Source of the DNA: Manganibacter manganicus
Lineage (GTDB): Bacteria > Pseudomonadota > Alphaproteobacteria > Rhizobiales > Rhizobiaceae
Direction of reading: 5' to 3'
DNA length: 64,000 nt
Assembly (NCBI RefSeq): GCF_002075885.1
Contig: NZ_MDET01000018.1
Coordinates: 17,921-81,920, forward strand
The notes beneath the pieces were generated by a model. That model saw nothing but the letters and a program-made list of their open reading frames with translations, did not search any database and was not told the origin of the DNA. The position numbers and the translations under genes were made by a program. Shown piece after piece: positions 47,417-57,655 of the stretch; the stretch's first letter is position 1, and each line of letters opens with the position of its first letter.

Positions 47417-48172
47417 TTACATGACTACGACCGTTGTGCCAACCGCTACGCGCTCGTAAAGGTCTATGACGTCCTCATTGCGCATGCGGATACAGCCCGA
47501 CGACACCGCGCCGCCGATCGTCCAGGGCTGGTTGGTGCCGTGGATACGGTAAAGCGTGGAGCCCAGATAAAGCGCCCGCGCACCGAGCGGATTCTGGATA
47601 CCGCCGGCCAGATAGGTCGGCAGATAGCGGCCCTTGGCCTTTTCGCGGGTGATCATTTCGGCCGGCGGGCGCCAGTCCGGCCACTCCCGCTTGGCCGAAA
47701 CCTTATGCGTGCCGGACCATTCGAAGCCGGGCTTGCCGGTGCCGACGCCATAACGCCGCGCCTTGCCGCCCTTCTGTACCAGATAGAGAAAATTCTCATG
47801 CGTATCGATGATGATCGTGCCCGGCTTCTGCTTGCCGTCATATTTGACTTCATGCGGCAGATAGATCGGGTTGATGCGCGGCCGCATCACCACGCGTTTG
47901 GTGGACCGCTGCACGGCGGCGGTGCGCGTCCTGTCCGGTTGAACCCGAACCGGGGCCGTTACCGGCTGCGCGCGCCGCGCGCGCTGTTGGCGCGTCTGTG
48001 CCTCGCGCCGCAAGGTTCCACCCGGATAGCCAAGTTGCAAAAGCCAGGGTGCAGAAAGGTCGGGGCTGACCATGACCGGAGGCCGTTCGGCATAGCGGTC
48101 ATTGGCCATGGCTTGCGGCGCTAGAGCCAGCATAGCGGCCGCGCCAAGCAGGCAGGATAAGGTTTTCATCAT
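47417..48172 (-). CDS. L,D-transpeptidase (ErfK/YbiS/YkuD family), secreted
   Basis: 251 residues with a signal peptide (LLGAAAMLALAPQAMA) and an Arg-rich linker of about 60 residues. A YkuD domain follows from about residue 115 (GTIIIDTHENFLYLVQKGGK). The catalytic motif IHGTNQPWTIGGAVSSGCIR gives the expected His and Cys. It forms 3-3 peptidoglycan cross-links or attaches outer-membrane proteins to the wall, as in many Rhizobiales that rely on L,D-cross-linking. Confidence 0.92.
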   Translation of the reverse strand: MMKTLSCLLGAAAMLALAPQAMANDRYAERPPVMVSPDLSAPWLLQLGYPGGTLRREAQTRQQRARRAQPVTAPVRVQPDRTRTAAVQRSTKRVVMRPRINPIYLPHEVKYDGKQKPGTIIIDTHENFLYLVQKGGKARRYGVGTGKPGFEWSGTHKVSAKREWPDWRPPAEMITREKAKGRYLPTYLAGGIQNPLGARALYLGSTLYRIHGTNQPWTIGGAVSSGCIRMRNEDVIDLYERVAVGTTVVVM

Positions 48173-48393
48173 CGCAATGCTCTCAACAAAATTGCCTCGC
48201 GCTCTGAAAACGGGTGGTTTCCCTCGCGCCCGCCGCCATGTTGACGGCGGCCTGCAACTGAAAGGTGAATCGCGATTGCCTAAAATGCCGCTTTGTCAGG
48301 AAAGTTTTCGGTGTGGTTATCGGGCGGTTCAGGAATCTGGTAAAGCCGTCGTTAATGCCTCGCTAGGCGCGTTAGGAATGGGGGATTTCAGCA

Positions 48394-49029
48394 ATGACTG
48401 ACGAAACGGGTCTGCTGGCCGGACCAGACGGCGCGTTGCGTTGCGCATGGCATGCCAACCTGCCGGATTACCTTGCTTACCACGACAATGAGTGGGGCAG
48501 GCCGATGGCCGAGGACACGCGCCTGTTCGAAAAGATATGCCTCGAAGGTTTTCAATCCGGCCTTTCCTGGCTCACCATCCTGCGCAAGCGCGAAAATTTT
48601 CGCGAAGCCTTTGACGGATTCGAGATCGACCGGGTCGCCGAATTCACAAACAAGGACATCGAGCACCTGCTCGGCAATGCGGGCATCGTCCGTCATCGCG
48701 GCAAGATCGTCTCCACCATCAACAACGCAAGGCGCGCGCGTGAAATGGCCGACGAGTCCGGCTCGCTTGCGGCCTGGTTCTGGCGGTTCGAACCCGGCCC
48801 GGACGAGCGGCCAAAGGTGGTCGATGTCGCGCATATGCGCGCCAACCCGACCACGCCTGTGTCGGTGCGCATGTCGAAGGAACTGAAGAAGCGCGGCTGG
48901 AGCTTTGTCGGCCCGACCACGGTCTATGCCTTCATGCAGGCGATGGGGCTGGTCAACGATCACCTGGAAGGCTGCAAATGCCGGCAGCCGATCGAGAAAG
49001 AGCGAAAGGCGTTCAAACGGCCTCGATAG
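48394..49029 (+). CDS. tag: DNA-3-methyladenine glycosylase I
   Basis: 211 residues, the usual length. Zn ligands and substrate pocket residues are visible: CAWHANLPDYLAYHDNEWGR at the N-terminus, LEGFQSGLSWLTILRKRENF, GWSFVGPTTVYAFMQAMGLV, and the terminal Zn-binding NDHLEGCKCRQP. It excises 3-methyladenine from DNA. A tandem repeat begins at its stop codon. Confidence 0.94.
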   Translation: MTDETGLLAGPDGALRCAWHANLPDYLAYHDNEWGRPMAEDTRLFEKICLEGFQSGLSWLTILRKRENFREAFDGFEIDRVAEFTNKDIEHLLGNAGIVRHRGKIVSTINNARRAREMADESGSLAAWFWRFEPGPDERPKVVDVAHMRANPTTPVSVRMSKELKKRGWSFVGPTTVYAFMQAMGLVNDHLEGCKCRQPIEKERKAFKRPR

Positions 49030-49119
49030 AGCTTGCCTCACGAAAGTGGTTGCCGGTTTCGGGATAAAGGCATGCTCAAACAAAGAGCTTGCCTCACGAA
49101 AGTGGTTGCCGGTTTCGGG
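49028..49119. repeat. Two direct copies of a 36-bp repeat
   Basis: The 36-base unit starting AGAGCTTGCCTCACGAAAGT occurs at 49028-49063 and again, identical, at 49084-49119, 56 bp apart. The first copy overlaps the last two bases of tag. The GAAAGTGGTTGCCGGTTTCGG core resembles dispersed intergenic repeats I recall from rhizobial genomes; this identification is tentative. Confidence 0.85.
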
Positions 49120-49128
49120 GTAGAGTTC

Positions 49129-49410
49129 CTACGCGCCGCGGCCGGTCAGGAACAGCCCGAAAATGATGGCAAGCATGGTGGCGAAGGCCGGATAGATCAC
49201 CAGCAGGCCGGTGACGAAGGTGGCGCTGAGTTCCGATCCGCCTTTGGGCGGGGCGACCTCGAACGGGCCGGTCATGCGGCTTGTGGTATCGCTGCGTCCG
49301 GTAGCGGGGCGCAACGCGGCAGGATGAGCGTCGCTGTGGCCCGAAACGGTCGTATGGGCGATCCGCCGGTTCGTCAGAGGGGCAGCCATGGCCAAAATCT
49401 CGGAAGCCAT
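49129..49410 (-). CDS. Small single-pass membrane protein, unknown
   Basis: 93 residues (or 86 from the second ATG). A polar N-terminal half leads to one hydrophobic segment near the C-terminus (FVTGLLVIYPAFATMLAIIF) ending LFLTGRGA. No family is recognised. The gene stands alone between tag and hisS. Support comes from the clean membrane segment and codon use; the start is uncertain. The 237 bases between it and hisS show no further gene. Confidence 0.5.
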   Translation of the reverse strand: MASEILAMAAPLTNRRIAHTTVSGHSDAHPAALRPATGRSDTTSRMTGPFEVAPPKGGSELSATFVTGLLVIYPAFATMLAIIFGLFLTGRGA

Positions 49411-49647
49411 TGTTTATGAATGCAATATTTCCGCCGATTGTGTCGGCACCATGCCGCGATGATGGCGAAATTGTTTCTATCGGAGGCATAGTTAAGATTT
49501 TATCCTTTCGGCCGCCGCCGCTGCGCGGCGCGCGGAAGTCTTGCCGCTGACTACGCCATCGGTTAGGACACCGGCGCAGCCGCCCGTATCCGCCCGGATC
49601 GCAGGCCGGCGCGCGTATTGGACAATCCTGACCGCAGAGTGGATCGC

Positions 49648-51234
49648 ATGGCCGCAAGATCGGAAAAGATGAAGGCACGGCTGCCGCGCGGGCTGGTCGA
49701 TCGCGGTGCCGACGACATTCGCGCCGTCGAGAAGATGGTTGCGACGATCCGCGAGGTCTATGAGCTTTACGGCTTCGAGCCGGCAGATCAGCCGCTGATC
49801 GAATATACCGACGCGCTGGGCAAGTTTCTGCCGGACCAGGACCGGCCGAACGAAGGTGTTTTCTCCTTTCAGGACGATGACGAGCAATGGCTGTCGCTGC
49901 GCTATGACCTGACCGCGCCGATGGCGCGCTATGTCGCGGAAAATTACGAGCGCCTGCCAAAGCCGTTCCGCAGCTATCGTTCCGGCTGGGTGTTCCGCAA
50001 CGAAAAGCCGGGGCCGGGGCGCTTTCGCCAGTTCATGCAGTTCGATGCCGATACAGTGGGAACGCCGGGCGTCGCGGCGGACGCCGAAATGGCGATGATG
50101 ATGGCTGACGTGATGGAAGCACTCGGCATCAAGCGCGGCGACTATGTTATCCGCGTCAACAACCGCAAGGTGCTGGACGGAGTTCTTGAAGCGATCGGGC
50201 TGGGCGGCGACGAGAATGCGGGACGGCGACTGACGGTGCTGCGGGCCATCGACAAGCTGGACAAGGTTGGCGCCGATGGCGTGCGCGATTTGCTCGGCAA
50301 GGGCCGGCTGGACGAGAGTGGTGATTTCACCAAGGGTGCCGGGCTTGATGAGAAGCAAATTTCGCGGATCGAGCCGCTTTTAGGGCGATCAGCTTATACG
50401 GGCATTTCCAATTCAAGAAGCAAAGTACGGCCACTTGTCGGGCGCGATATGGCCGAGGACGATATTTTATGGGTCGAGAATTCGATCGGTTCAATCGAAA
50501 ACGCCCGCTTAAGTGTGGTCGATAGTGCGGTAGGATGCGCTGGTGTTGATGAATTGGAGCAGCTTTATCATCTGTTTGAAGCTGCGGGTTATGGGCCAGA
50601 CAGGATTGCAATAAATACATCTGTCGTGCGCGGCCTCGAATACTACACCGGCCCGGTCTATGAGGCCGAATTGCTGGCCGAAATTCCCAATGAGGAGGGA
50701 AAAATCGTGCGCTTCGGCTCGGTTGGCGGCGGCGGCCGTTATGACGGGCTGGTGTCGCGCTTCCGTGGCGAGCCGGTGCCGGCGACGGGATTTTCCATCG
50801 GCGTTTCGCGCCTGATGACGGCATTGAAGAACCTCGGCAAGCTGGACACGTCCGACGTGATCCAGCCGGTGGTGGTTCTGGTCATGGACAAGGATACGGA
50901 GAGCCTTGGCCGTTATCAGAAAATGGTGGCGGACCTGCGCAAGGCAAAAATCCGCACCGAAATGTATCTCGGCGGCGCCGGCATGAAGGCGCAGTTGAAA
51001 TATGCCGACAGGCGCGGTTGCCCGGTCGCCGTCATTCAGGGCGGCGACGAGCGCGCCAATGGCGAGGTCCAGCTCAAGGATCTGATCGAAGGCGCAAGGC
51101 AGGCAAAGGCCATCGCCGATCACGCCGAATACAAGGAAGCGCGTCCCGGCCAGGTGACTGTGAAAGAGGCCGACATCGTTGCCGAGGTGCGCAAGATTCT
51201 CGACGCCCAGAAGGCGGACAGGGAAGGGGAATAA
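49648..51234 (+). CDS. hisS: Histidyl-tRNA synthetase, alphaproteobacterial type
   Basis: 528 residues from the ATG at 49648; a TTG at 49618 would add ten unlikely residues. Class II motifs are present: motif 2 [20 protein letters not shown] and the HisA motif [13 protein letters not shown], with motif 3 [12 protein letters not shown]. Motif 2 differs from the RHERPQKGRYRQFHQ of most bacteria, fitting enzymes that read A73/U72 tRNA-His. Between residues about 246 and 328 the DNA turns AT-richer and the protein seems longer than its relatives. It is first in a hisS-hisZ-hisG cluster. Confidence 0.93.
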   Translation: MAARSEKMKARLPRGLVDRGADDIRAVEKMVATIREVYELYGFEPADQPLIEYTDALGKFLPDQDRPNEGVFSFQDDDEQWLSLRYDLTAPMARYVAENYERLPKPFRSYRSGWVFRNEKPGPGRFRQFMQFDADTVGTPGVAADAEMAMMMADVMEALGIKRGDYVIRVNNRKVLDGVLEAIGLGGDENAGRRLTVLRAIDKLDKVGADGVRDLLGKGRLDESGDFTKGAGLDEKQISRIEPLLGRSAYTGISNSRSKVRPLVGRDMAEDDILWVENSIGSIENARLSVVDSAVGCAGVDELEQLYHLFEAAGYGPDRIAINTSVVRGLEYYTGPVYEAELLAEIPNEEGKIVRFGSVGGGGRYDGLVSRFRGEPVPATGFSIGVSRLMTALKNLGKLDTSDVIQPVVVLVMDKDTESLGRYQKMVADLRKAKIRTEMYLGGAGMKAQLKYADRRGCPVAVIQGGDERANGEVQLKDLIEGARQAKAIADHAEYKEARPGQVTVKEADIVAEVRKILDAQKADREGE

Positions 51235-51257
51235 ACAGCTTTGGATACCGCCTCCCC

Positions 51258-52379
51258 ATGACCACCCGCTACCCCGCCATTACCGCCGATGTGCGGAAGC
51301 TTTTCGTCGAGCGTGGTGCGGCCATGGTCGAGGTGGCGGTGTTGCAGCCGGCCGATCCGTTCCTCGACATGGCGGGCGAGGATTTGCGCCGCCGCATCTT
51401 CCTCACGGAAAGCGAGACGGGGGCAGCATTATGCCTGAGGCCGGAATTCACCATTCCCGTCTGCCGTGACCACATCGCGAGCCAGGCGGGTACACCGCGC
51501 CGTTATGGCTATCTTGGCGAGGTTTTTCGCCAGCGCCGCGAGGGCGGCAACGAGTTCTTTCAGGCCGGCATCGAGGATCTTGGCGATCCTGATATTGCCG
51601 CAGCCGACGCGCGCAGCGTCGTCGATGCGCATGCGCTGGTGGCCATGGCGCTGCCCCACCTGCGATTGACTGTCACGCTTGGTGACCAGGGCATATTCGA
51701 GGCCGTGTTGGCCGCGCTTGGCCTGCCGCGCGGCTGGCGCATGCGCCTGGCGCGCGCTTTCGGCTCTCGCGCCATGCTGGAGGCCGCCCTTGCCGATCTC
51801 GCCAATCCATCGCGCAACGGTCGCCTTGGCGGGGAGGCCGCGCTGCTTGCGGCGGATGGCGATGTCGAAGGGCTTGCTGCCCATATCGAAGCGAACATGG
51901 ACAAAGCAGGGCTTTCGCCATCCGTGGGGCGCGCACCCGCAGACATTGCGCGCCGCCTGATCGAGAAGGTGCAACTGCGCAGCGTCAGGCTGTCCGACGA
52001 GGCGTTTGCCGCGCTCAAGGCCTTCCTCGCCATCGACGTGCCGTTGGCGGGGGCTGGTGCGGCCCTGTCGGCCTTTGCGGCCAGCACGGGGCTTTCGTTC
52101 GATGCGGCACTGGAAAATTTCAGCGCCCGCACCGTGGCTATCGCCAGCCATGGCCTGAATATGGACGCGGTTCGCTACGACGCGGCCTTTGGCCGCCCGC
52201 TCGATTATTACACCGGGCTGGTTTTCGAGATCGCGGCGCAAGGCGAGGCCGGCGTGCTGGTCGGCGGCGGCCGTTATGACCGCCTGCTGACCCTGCTTGG
52301 CGCAAAGGCGACCATTCCCGGTGTCGGCTTTTCGGTCTGGCTCGACCGCATCGAGACGTTGCGGGAGGGCGCGCAATGA
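51258..52379 (+). CDS. hisZ: ATP phosphoribosyltransferase regulatory subunit
   Basis: 373 residues from the ATG at 51258, 23 bp after hisS. It resembles a HisRS catalytic core without aminoacylation activity: [35 protein letters not shown] and the C-terminal [14 protein letters not shown]. It pairs with short-form HisG and mediates histidine feedback. It overlaps hisG by 4 bp (ATGA). Confidence 0.93.
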   Translation: MTTRYPAITADVRKLFVERGAAMVEVAVLQPADPFLDMAGEDLRRRIFLTESETGAALCLRPEFTIPVCRDHIASQAGTPRRYGYLGEVFRQRREGGNEFFQAGIEDLGDPDIAAADARSVVDAHALVAMALPHLRLTVTLGDQGIFEAVLAALGLPRGWRMRLARAFGSRAMLEAALADLANPSRNGRLGGEAALLAADGDVEGLAAHIEANMDKAGLSPSVGRAPADIARRLIEKVQLRSVRLSDEAFAALKAFLAIDVPLAGAGAALSAFAASTGLSFDAALENFSARTVAIASHGLNMDAVRYDAAFGRPLDYYTGLVFEIAAQGEAGVLVGGGRYDRLLTLLGAKATIPGVGFSVWLDRIETLREGAQ

Positions 52380-53083
52380 TCGTGCTTGCTCTGCCCTCGA
52401 AGGGCCGGCTGAAGGAACAGGCGCTCGAAATTCTCGCCAAGGCGGGACTGACCGTGAACCTGCCCGAAGATACGCGTAAATATCATGCGCGCATCGCGGA
52501 ATTTCCCGAAGTCGAGATCGCCTTCCTGTCTGCCTCGGAGATTGCCGGCGAGATTGGCCGGGGCGGGGTGGACCTTGGCGTCACCGGCGAGGATCTGGTG
52601 CGTGAAAACCTTGCCGATTGGGAAGAGCGGGCGGAGATTGTCGCACGGCTCGGCTTCGGCCATGCCGATGTCGTGGTGGCGGTGCCCGATGCCTGGCTCG
52701 ACGTCGACACCATGGCCGACCTCGATGACGTGGCAGCGGATTTCCGCTCGCGGCACGGGAGGCGGCTGAGGATCGCGACGAAATACTGGCGGCTGACCCA
52801 GCAATTCTTTTCGGGCAAGCATGGCATACAGGTCTATCGCATTGTCGAAAGCCTCGGCGCCACGGAGGGCGCCCCGGCAGCCGGCTCGGCGGACATTATC
52901 GTCGATATCACCAGCACCGGCTCCACCTTGCGCGCCAACCATCTCAAGAAGCTGACTGACGGGCTGGTCCTGCCCTCGCAGGCCTGCCTGGTCGCATCAC
53001 GTAAGGCTCGTGCGGCAAATGATGCTGCGCTGCTGGACGAGGTTGTCGCCAGGGTGGGCGCTGCGCTTTTATCTCGACCATAG
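52376..53083 (+). CDS. hisG: ATP phosphoribosyltransferase, short form
   Basis: 235 residues, so the short form lacking the C-terminal regulatory domain and needing HisZ, which is encoded just upstream. It catalyses the first step of histidine synthesis. Motifs: [16 protein letters not shown] at the start, [30 protein letters not shown] and the PRPP loop [15 protein letters not shown]. Confidence 0.95.
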   Translation: MIVLALPSKGRLKEQALEILAKAGLTVNLPEDTRKYHARIAEFPEVEIAFLSASEIAGEIGRGGVDLGVTGEDLVRENLADWEERAEIVARLGFGHADVVVAVPDAWLDVDTMADLDDVAADFRSRHGRRLRIATKYWRLTQQFFSGKHGIQVYRIVESLGATEGAPAAGSADIIVDITSTGSTLRANHLKKLTDGLVLPSQACLVASRKARAANDAALLDEVVARVGAALLSRP

Positions 53084-53152
53084 GGGGATATTCGCAAGGC
53101 TGCACCGCTGTTAGGCTGGCAGTCCTGGATGTTTCGCGAGGAGGAAGCGGCC

Positions 53153-54910
53153 ATGGCTCTCAATCTCAACGAACTGAACAATGCCACTCATCTTCGCGGC
53201 CCTGCCGGGTTCATCACGCCGGTCGACGGCATGTCGCATGTGGTAGGGCAGCATTCCACCCCGCTTCTGGAAAAGACCATACCACAGGTATTCGCCGAGA
53301 CGGTGAGCGCCTATGGCACGCGCGATGCGGCGGTCTTTGTCGAGCAGGACAAGCGCTTTTCCTGGGATGAACTGGCCGAAACGGTGGATGCCTTCGCCGC
53401 GGGCCTGTTGGCGCTCGGGCTGGAAAAGGGCGACCGTGTCGGCATCTGGTCGCCGAACCGCTGGGAATGGCTGGTCACGCAATTCGCCACCGCCCGCGTC
53501 GGCATCATTCTGGTCAATATCAACCCGGCCTATCGCATGGCCGAACTGGACTATGCGCTCAACAAGGTTGGTTGCAAGGCGCTGGTCACGGCAGCGAGTT
53601 TCAAGTCGTCGGACTATCTCGGCATGCTGGCGAAGCTCGCGCCGGAACTGGCCGAATCGGAACCGGGAAAGCTCAAATCCGCGCGCCTGCCGCGCCTGGA
53701 GATCGTCATTCGCGTCGGCGAGGACAACACGCAAGGCATGTTCAATTTCGGCGATGTGCTGGCCATGGCCGGGCGCGACGAATATGAGCGGCTGGATGCG
53801 ATTTCGGATTCGCTCGACAACAACGATCCGATCAATATCCAGTTCACGTCCGGCACGACGGGTTCGCCCAAGGGCGCGACGCTGACGCATCGCAACATTG
53901 TCAACAACGGCAATTTCGTCACCTCGACCATCAAGCTGACAGCCGAGGACCGGCTGTGCGTTCCAGTGCCCTTCTACCACTGCTTCGGCATGTCGATGGG
54001 CTCGATGGGCTGCGTGACCAAGGGCGCGGCGATGGTGTTTCCATCCGAGGGTTTTGACGCTGGCGCCACTTTGACGGCGCTGGCGCAGGAACGCTGCACC
54101 GGCCTCTACGGCGTGCCGACCATGTTTGTCGCCATGCTCGACAACCCCGATTTTTCCCGATTCGACCTTTCCAGCCTGCGCACCGGCATCATGGCCGGTT
54201 CGCCTTGTCCGATCGAGGTGATGAAGAAGGTGATCTCTCTCATGCATATGGGGCAGGTGACCATCGCCTACGGCATGACCGAAACCAGCCCGGTCTCGTT
54301 CCAGAGCGGTGTCGATGATCCGCTGGAAAAGCGGGTTTCGACGGTCGGGCGCATCCAGCCGCATGTCGAATGCAAAGTCGTCGATACCGACGGAAAGACC
54401 GTTGCGGTCGGTCAGTCGGGCGAGCTTTGCACGCGCGGCTATTCGGTGATGAAGGGCTATTGGCAGGATGAGGAGAAGACGGCCGAGGCCATTGACGCGG
54501 AGGGCTGGATGCATACCGGCGATCTCGCCACCTTCGACGCCGAAGGCTACTGCAACATTGTCGGGCGGGTGAAGGACATGGTGATCCGTGGCGGCGAGAA
54601 CATCTATCCGCGCGAGATCGAGGAGTTCCTCTACCGCAACGGCCGGATCAAGGAGGTACAGGTGTTCGGCGTGCCGGACGAAAAATATGGCGAGGTCATC
54701 GCCGCATGGATCGTGAGAGTTCCGGGCCAGACCCTGACCGAAGAGGAGGTCAAGGCGTTCTGCGAAGGGCAGATCGCCCATTACAAGGTGCCGCGCTATG
54801 TGCGTTTCAAGGACAGCCTGCCAATGACGGTGACGGGCAAGCCGCAGAAATTCCTGATGCGGGAGGCAATGATGCAGGAACTGGGACTGGCGGAGCAGAA
54901 GACGGCTTGA
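53153..54910 (+). CDS. AMP-binding acyl-CoA synthetase
   Basis: 585 residues from the ATG at 53153, preceded by GAGGAGGAAG; an upstream ATG at 53129 overlaps that site. The P-loop motif [18 protein letters not shown], the A5 region [13 protein letters not shown], the hinge [20 protein letters not shown] and the terminal catalytic Lys in [10 protein letters not shown] are intact. It activates medium- or long-chain fatty acids; the exact chain length is unknown. It stands 70 bp after hisG. Confidence 0.9.
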   Translation: MALNLNELNNATHLRGPAGFITPVDGMSHVVGQHSTPLLEKTIPQVFAETVSAYGTRDAAVFVEQDKRFSWDELAETVDAFAAGLLALGLEKGDRVGIWSPNRWEWLVTQFATARVGIILVNINPAYRMAELDYALNKVGCKALVTAASFKSSDYLGMLAKLAPELAESEPGKLKSARLPRLEIVIRVGEDNTQGMFNFGDVLAMAGRDEYERLDAISDSLDNNDPINIQFTSGTTGSPKGATLTHRNIVNNGNFVTSTIKLTAEDRLCVPVPFYHCFGMSMGSMGCVTKGAAMVFPSEGFDAGATLTALAQERCTGLYGVPTMFVAMLDNPDFSRFDLSSLRTGIMAGSPCPIEVMKKVISLMHMGQVTIAYGMTETSPVSFQSGVDDPLEKRVSTVGRIQPHVECKVVDTDGKTVAVGQSGELCTRGYSVMKGYWQDEEKTAEAIDAEGWMHTGDLATFDAEGYCNIVGRVKDMVIRGGENIYPREIEEFLYRNGRIKEVQVFGVPDEKYGEVIAAWIVRVPGQTLTEEEVKAFCEGQIAHYKVPRYVRFKDSLPMTVTGKPQKFLMREAMMQELGLAEQKTA

Positions 54911-55005
54911 TGTGAAAAGGTGCGTTCCGCCGCGCGCTTGGCTTGTGCCGCTTGCCCGCGCACTCTACAGGAACAGCTCATTCGAACGGCACCGGCAAGG
55001 ATAGC

Positions 55006-56292
55006 ATGAGACTGGGCGGAAGGCTGGCAGCGGCCATCGAAGTGCTGGACGACATCCGGCAAAGGCACCGGCCGGCGGCTGAAGCGTTGAAGGATTGGGG
55101 GATTTCGCATCGCTTTGCCGGCGGCGGCGACCGCGCGGCGATTGGCAATATCGTCTATGACGGTTTGCGCCGCAGGCGTTCCGCAGGCTGGCTGCTTGGC
55201 GATGATACGCCGCGCGCCGTTGCCTTCGGCGCTCTTCTTCTTGAATGGGGCCGTACGCCGCAGTCCCTGAATGCCGCCCTTGACGGTGATCGCTTTGCAC
55301 CGCCGCCGTTGAGCGAAACGGAATTGCAGGCGATTGACGCTGCAAGTGCCGGTGATGCTCCACCGGAAGTGCAGGCGGACGCGCCTGACTGGTGTGTGCC
55401 ATTGCTGATGGAAAGTTTCGGGGCCGAGTGGGTCGAGGAGAGCGCCGGGCTGGCCGCCCGTCCACCGCTCGATATCCGGGTCAACACGCTGAAGTCCGAG
55501 CGGACCAAGGTCCTGACCGAACTGGCCTCTACTGGTGCGGTCCCTTGTGCGCTTGCGCCACAGGGCATCCGCATTGCGCCGATCGCGGGTGGCGGACGCC
55601 ATCCCAACGTGCAGGCCGAACCGGCTTTCCAGAAAGGCTGGTTCGAGGTGCAGGATGAGGGTTCCCAGATTGCCGCGGAACTGACGGCGGCGACGCCTGG
55701 CCAGCAGGTGCTCGACTACTGCGCCGGCGCCGGCGGCAAGACGCTGGCCCTCTCGGCGATGATGCAGAATCACGGGCAGATTTATGCCCATGATGCTGAG
55801 AAGCAGCGGCTGGCCCCCATCTTCGACAGGCTTCGCCGCTCCGAAAATCGCAATGTACAGGTGATTTCAAAGCCGGCGGAACTGTCGGCCCTTACGGGGC
55901 ATATGGATCTGGTCGTGGTCGACGCGCCTTGCACGGGCAGCGGCACATGGCGACGGCGGCCCGACGCGAAATGGCGGCTGGCACGCCGGCAACTCGATGC
56001 GCGCAAGGCCGAACAGGCGGGAATTCTCGATACAGTACGCGAATTCGTCAAGCCCGGCGGGCTTCTCGCCTACATTACCTGTTCCGTTTTCGAGGAAGAA
56101 AACGACGGCCAGATCGCCGTCTTTCGGGCGCGACACAGCAATTTCGTTCCGGTCGATCATGGCATGCTTTGGAATGCACATTTCCCAGGCAGGCAGGACG
56201 CCGCGCGAATGTTGGAGAACGGCATCGCGCTTTCGCCTGCGCGGAGTGGCACGGACGGGTTTTATTTCTGCGCCCTTCGTCGGCATGCCTGA
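55006..56292 (+). CDS. rsmB: RsmB-like rRNA (cytosine-C5) methyltransferase
   Basis: 428 residues from the ATG at 55006 (MRLGGRLAAAIEVLD). The SAM motif I is DYCAGAGGKTLALSAMM, motif IV is VDAPCTGSGTWRRRPD, and motif VI YITCSVFEEENDGQ has the catalytic Cys. Both Cys residues of the RsmB/NOL1 mechanism are present. The N-terminal ~150 residues are helical and diverge from NusB, so the target (C967 or another site) is not certain. Confidence 0.85.
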   Translation: MRLGGRLAAAIEVLDDIRQRHRPAAEALKDWGISHRFAGGGDRAAIGNIVYDGLRRRRSAGWLLGDDTPRAVAFGALLLEWGRTPQSLNAALDGDRFAPPPLSETELQAIDAASAGDAPPEVQADAPDWCVPLLMESFGAEWVEESAGLAARPPLDIRVNTLKSERTKVLTELASTGAVPCALAPQGIRIAPIAGGGRHPNVQAEPAFQKGWFEVQDEGSQIAAELTAATPGQQVLDYCAGAGGKTLALSAMMQNHGQIYAHDAEKQRLAPIFDRLRRSENRNVQVISKPAELSALTGHMDLVVVDAPCTGSGTWRRRPDAKWRLARRQLDARKAEQAGILDTVREFVKPGGLLAYITCSVFEEENDGQIAVFRARHSNFVPVDHGMLWNAHFPGRQDAARMLENGIALSPARSGTDGFYFCALRRHA

Positions 56293-56373
56293 CGCGCCTT
56301 CCGTGCTTTGTATGGCCGTTGCTCGTTCCCGCGGCCTCTGCAATAAGCTTTTTTGGCAGCGGAGATATGGCCA

Positions 56374-56832
56374 ATGAGCGCCAAGCGGATACCGGCAGCG
56401 AACTTCGAGGAACGCGTCAGGGCGTCCTTCGTCCGTCAGCAGGCGATGGCGACGATTGGTGCTGAACTCACGCTGGTGACGCCGGGCATCGTCGAGATCG
56501 AGATGCCTTATTCGGCAGCGCTCACCCAGCAGCACGGTTTTCTCCATGCCGGCGTGATCTCTACGGCGCTCGACTCGGCCTGCGGTTATGCGGCGTTTTC
56601 TCTCATGCCGGAGAATGCCGGCGTTCTGACCATCGAGTTCAAGGTGAACCTTCTGGCACCGGGCCGTGGCGAACGATTCCTGTTTCGCGGCAGTGTCACC
56701 AAGCCCGGCCGCAACATCATCGTGGCAGACGGACAGGCCTATTCGCTGGAGGCGGACGGCGAGGCCAAGCTGATCGCCACCATGACCGGCACGATGATGA
56801 CGGTTGTCGGTCGGGAGGAAGTTCAGGGGTGA
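56374..56832 (+). CDS. PaaI-type hotdog thioesterase
   Basis: 152 residues from the ATG at 56374 (MSAKRIPAANFEERV). The hotdog fold shows QQHGFLHAGVISTALDSACG, with the nucleophile-side Asp/Gly pattern, then IEFKVNLLAPGRGERFLFRG. Such enzymes hydrolyse acyl- or aryl-CoA thioesters. The substrate is unknown; the acyl-CoA synthetase two genes upstream is a possible context link. A hairpin follows the gene. Confidence 0.85.
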   Translation: MSAKRIPAANFEERVRASFVRQQAMATIGAELTLVTPGIVEIEMPYSAALTQQHGFLHAGVISTALDSACGYAAFSLMPENAGVLTIEFKVNLLAPGRGERFLFRGSVTKPGRNIIVADGQAYSLEADGEAKLIATMTGTMMTVVGREEVQG

Positions 56833-56856
56833 GGAGCGTTCGGCTGAAAGCCGACT

Positions 56857-56878
56857 AAAAGCCACTAAATGGGCTTTT
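56857..56878 (+). terminator. Possible terminator after the thioesterase
   Basis: AAAAGCC (56857-56863) pairs with GGCTTTT (56872-56878), ending in four T, just after a second small hairpin (TCGGCTGAAAGCCGA). Together they may end the upstream transcript before the nucleosidase gene. Confidence 0.45.
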
Positions 56879-56918
56879 CTAGCGACGAAGCCCGGAGCCA
56901 TAGCGGAGGGCAGGCGCG

Positions 56919-57596
56919 ATGAAAACTTCTGTCAGGATGGGCGGCAAGGACGTTCTGTTCGTTATGGCCGCGGACGCCGAATACGGCCCTCATCTCAAAC
57001 GTCTGTTTGTGCCGCTGATGACGGGTGTCGGGCCGGTGGAGGCGGGAGTTCGCCTCGGTGCTGAACTCTCATGGCTGAAAGCAGAGCATGCGCTGCCCGA
57101 TCTGGTTGTCAGCCTCGGTTCAGCCGGCTCGCGCACGCTTGAACAAACCCACATCTATCAGGCGGTGTCCGTTTCCTATCGCGACATGGACGCTTCGCCG
57201 CTTGGCTTTGCCAAGGGCGCTACGCCCTTCCTCGATCTGCCGGCCGTGGTTCCGTTGCAGCTTCGCATTCCTGGTATTGCCGGGGCGAGCCTCTCCTCCG
57301 GCGCGGGCATTATCTCCGGCGGCGCCTATGATGCGATCGAGGCCGACATGGTCGATATGGAAACCTATGCCTGCCTGCGCGCCTGCCATTTGTTCGATGT
57401 TCCATTGATCGGGCTGCGCGGCATTTCCGACGGTGCGGCCGAGTTGCGCCATGTTGGCGACTGGACCGAATATCTCCATGTTATCGACGAACGGCTGGCC
57501 GAGGCTGTGCTGCACTTGGAGCGCGCGTTCACTTCCGGCGAAATGAAGCTGGATGAGCCGCAGGAGAAGCCCGATCTCAATGGGCCGGCGCTTTAG
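56919..57596 (+). CDS. mtnN: MTA/SAH nucleosidase-like protein
   Basis: 225 residues of the PNP/UDP phosphorylase superfamily. The nucleoside site segment LVVSLGSAGSRTLEQTHIYQ is present, and VDMETYACLRACHLFDVPL carries the ribose-binding ME pattern, with RGISDGAAEL providing the catalytic Asp. MtnN-type enzymes cleave 5'-methylthioadenosine and S-adenosylhomocysteine. The N-terminus is shorter than usual before the first strand, so a related nucleosidase is possible. Confidence 0.75.
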   Translation: MKTSVRMGGKDVLFVMAADAEYGPHLKRLFVPLMTGVGPVEAGVRLGAELSWLKAEHALPDLVVSLGSAGSRTLEQTHIYQAVSVSYRDMDASPLGFAKGATPFLDLPAVVPLQLRIPGIAGASLSSGAGIISGGAYDAIEADMVDMETYACLRACHLFDVPLIGLRGISDGAAELRHVGDWTEYLHVIDERLAEAVLHLERAFTSGEMKLDEPQEKPDLNGPAL

Positions 57597-57655
57597 GCCG
57601 CGTCGCGGCATTTGAGCCCATTGCACCGACTCGACTTTGTCTTTAAAGGCCCGCC

